Assembly (NCBI GenBank): GCA_002495945.1
Contig: DAHU01000120.1
Coordinates: 1 to 5,626, forward strand
Length of the DNA stretch: 5,626 bases
Direction: 5' to 3'
From: Euryarchaeota archaeon UBA13
Lineage (GTDB): Archaea > Thermoplasmatota > Poseidoniia > Poseidoniales > Poseidoniaceae
Shown here: positions 4,836 through 5,626 of the stretch, in pieces
Layout: the number at the start of each line of letters is the position of its first letter
Numbering within the stretch: position 1 is the first letter of the stretch
Position numbers and translations under genes: made by a program
The notes under the pieces: generated by a model
What the model saw: the letters and a program-made list of their open reading frames with translations, nothing else
What the model was told of the DNA's origin: nothing
The model's database searches: none

Positions 4836-5626
4836 GTGCCTAGTGGAAAACCATCGCTACTAATTGCCAAAGGCATCATATCGAGGATGGGGGGTGCAGA
4901 GCGAGATTTATTGCGCGTATTACCTCATTTAACAAATTGGTACGACATATCAGTTGCAACACTATCATCATGCCAAGATTTAGAATCAGTGTGTGATAAA
5001 TATGGAATCAGATTATACCAACCAAATCAACCATGGCAACCACCTAACACCAGTTTATCACAAATCCTCGATAAAATCCATACAACATCGATTAAAGCGT
5101 GGAAGAGCTGTCCGAATTTAATATCAGACATACCCAAATTCGACTATTTTCATGTTGTTAGCGGCGATGGGTATTTGGGTTTTTTAGAAATGATCCCTTA
5201 TGATAAAAAAGCGCACTTACATCTGTTAGAACCACATCGAGGATATCACGAGGATTCATTACACAGGGACTTATATGGGAATTTGAAAAGACCTAAGATA
5301 TTAACAAATATACTACTTTCTAAAGGAAGGAAAAACGATTTGAAAATTGTCAAGAAGTTCTCAAACCGGAAAAAATCAGTAATATCTGGTAATTCCTCAT
5401 ACACTTCAGCACGGATTAAACAAGTCTATGGAATCGACTGCTCATACTTACATCCTTGCGTCGATTCTAAAGAATATTCAGATAACATAAACGGCGTCGA
5501 GAACCCCTTTACCAACTCAATAGAAATGAATTATGTTGTTACTATCGGTACCGCTAACTGGGCAAAAGGCACCATGGAGGTGATTTCTATGTTATCAGAC
5601 AGCAAAATATCCGTTGCTCATGTAGG
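4836..5626 (+). CDS. GT4-type glycosyltransferase, N-terminal part, cut by the window end
   Basis: A GT-B fold retaining glycosyltransferase that would move a sugar from a nucleotide donor onto a glycan or lipid acceptor at the inner membrane face. The open frame runs from a TAG stop (4812-4814) to the window end with no stop: 263 codons from the GTG at 4836. Seen (numbered from that GTG): the first strand PSLLIAKGII (6-15), the acceptor loop RMGGAERDLL (17-26), and the linker region ISGNSSYTSARIKQVYG (183-199) followed by HPCVD (206-210). The second domain begins with YVVTIGTANWAKGTMEVI (233-250). The EX7E donor-site motif lies beyond the window. The start is uncertain. The first in-frame ATG (4887) would remove the first beta strand, so GTG 4836 is preferred; TTG 4815 is possible. 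No ribosome site precedes either, in line with leaderless initiation. It is divergent from the formyltransferase operon and probably the first gene of a + strand glycan operon. Confidence 0.85.
   Translation, partial: MPSGKPSLLIAKGIISRMGGAERDLLRVLPHLTNWYDISVATLSSCQDLESVCDKYGIRLYQPNQPWQPPNTSLSQILDKIHTTSIKAWKSCPNLISDIPKFDYFHVVSGDGYLGFLEMIPYDKKAHLHLLEPHRGYHEDSLHRDLYGNLKRPKILTNILLSKGRKNDLKIVKKFSNRKKSVISGNSSYTSARIKQVYGIDCSYLHPCVDSKEYSDNINGVENPFTNSIEMNYVVTIGTANWAKGTMEVISMLSDSKISVAHV

Noticed and set aside
1..5626. CRISPR arrays, tRNA or rRNA genes, insertion sequences, integrase sites
   Set aside because: Reading both strands showed no regularly spaced repeats, no cloverleaf or rRNA-like stretch, and no transposase or integrase motifs; nearly all sequence is occupied by the seven coding regions.

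Overview
The window looks like an AT-rich archaeal genome fragment, most probably a marine Euryarchaeon of the Marine Group II (Candidatus Poseidoniales) type. This rests on recalled protein styles, not a search: a single-domain beta-CASP nuclease of the archaeal aCPSF2 kind, a membrane-anchored blue-copper protein ending in Cys-Glu-Pro-His...Gly-Met, and a small basic zinc-ribbon protein. Expression signals also fit archaea: TATA-like boxes lie about 25 nt before several start codons, with no ribosome site between. A Thaumarchaeote is the main alternative, because cupredoxins and FkbM methyltransferases are common there too.

Layout. Bases 68-1381 (+) encode the beta-CASP metallo-beta-lactamase-fold nuclease. 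It converges, with a 2-bp gap, on a cupredoxin gene (1384-1905, -). A 103-bp divergent promoter region (1906-2008) separates the cupredoxin from a two-gene + strand unit: a 101-residue basic zinc-ribbon protein (2009-2314) and an FkbM-family methyltransferase (2324-3163). That unit converges, with an 11-bp gap, on a two-gene - strand operon: a Fmt/ArnA-like formyltransferase (4669-3944), then a divergent polysaccharide-deacetylase-fold protein (3960-3175), overlapping by 17 bp. A 166-bp divergent intergenic region (4670-4835) carries a perfect 11-bp inverted repeat. It leads into a + strand GT4-type glycosyltransferase (from about 4836) that is cut off by the window end and has no usable ATG start.

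How the genes fit together. The left half is housekeeping-like: RNA processing, periplasmic-side electron transfer or copper handling, and an unknown zinc-ribbon protein. The right half (about 2324 to the end) looks like the edge of a surface-glycan locus. It holds a sugar- or small-molecule O-methyltransferase, a deacetylase-like enzyme coupled to a formyltransferase, and a glycosyltransferase. An attractive but unproven reading is that the deacetylase-like protein exposes an amino group on an amino sugar, which the formyltransferase then N-formylates.

There is no CRISPR array, RNA gene, insertion sequence or clear mobile element in the window. I found no convincing wholly new system. The best leads are the 11-bp inverted repeat in the glycan promoter region, the deacetylase/formyltransferase pair with altered active-site motifs, and the zinc-ribbon/methyltransferase pairing.
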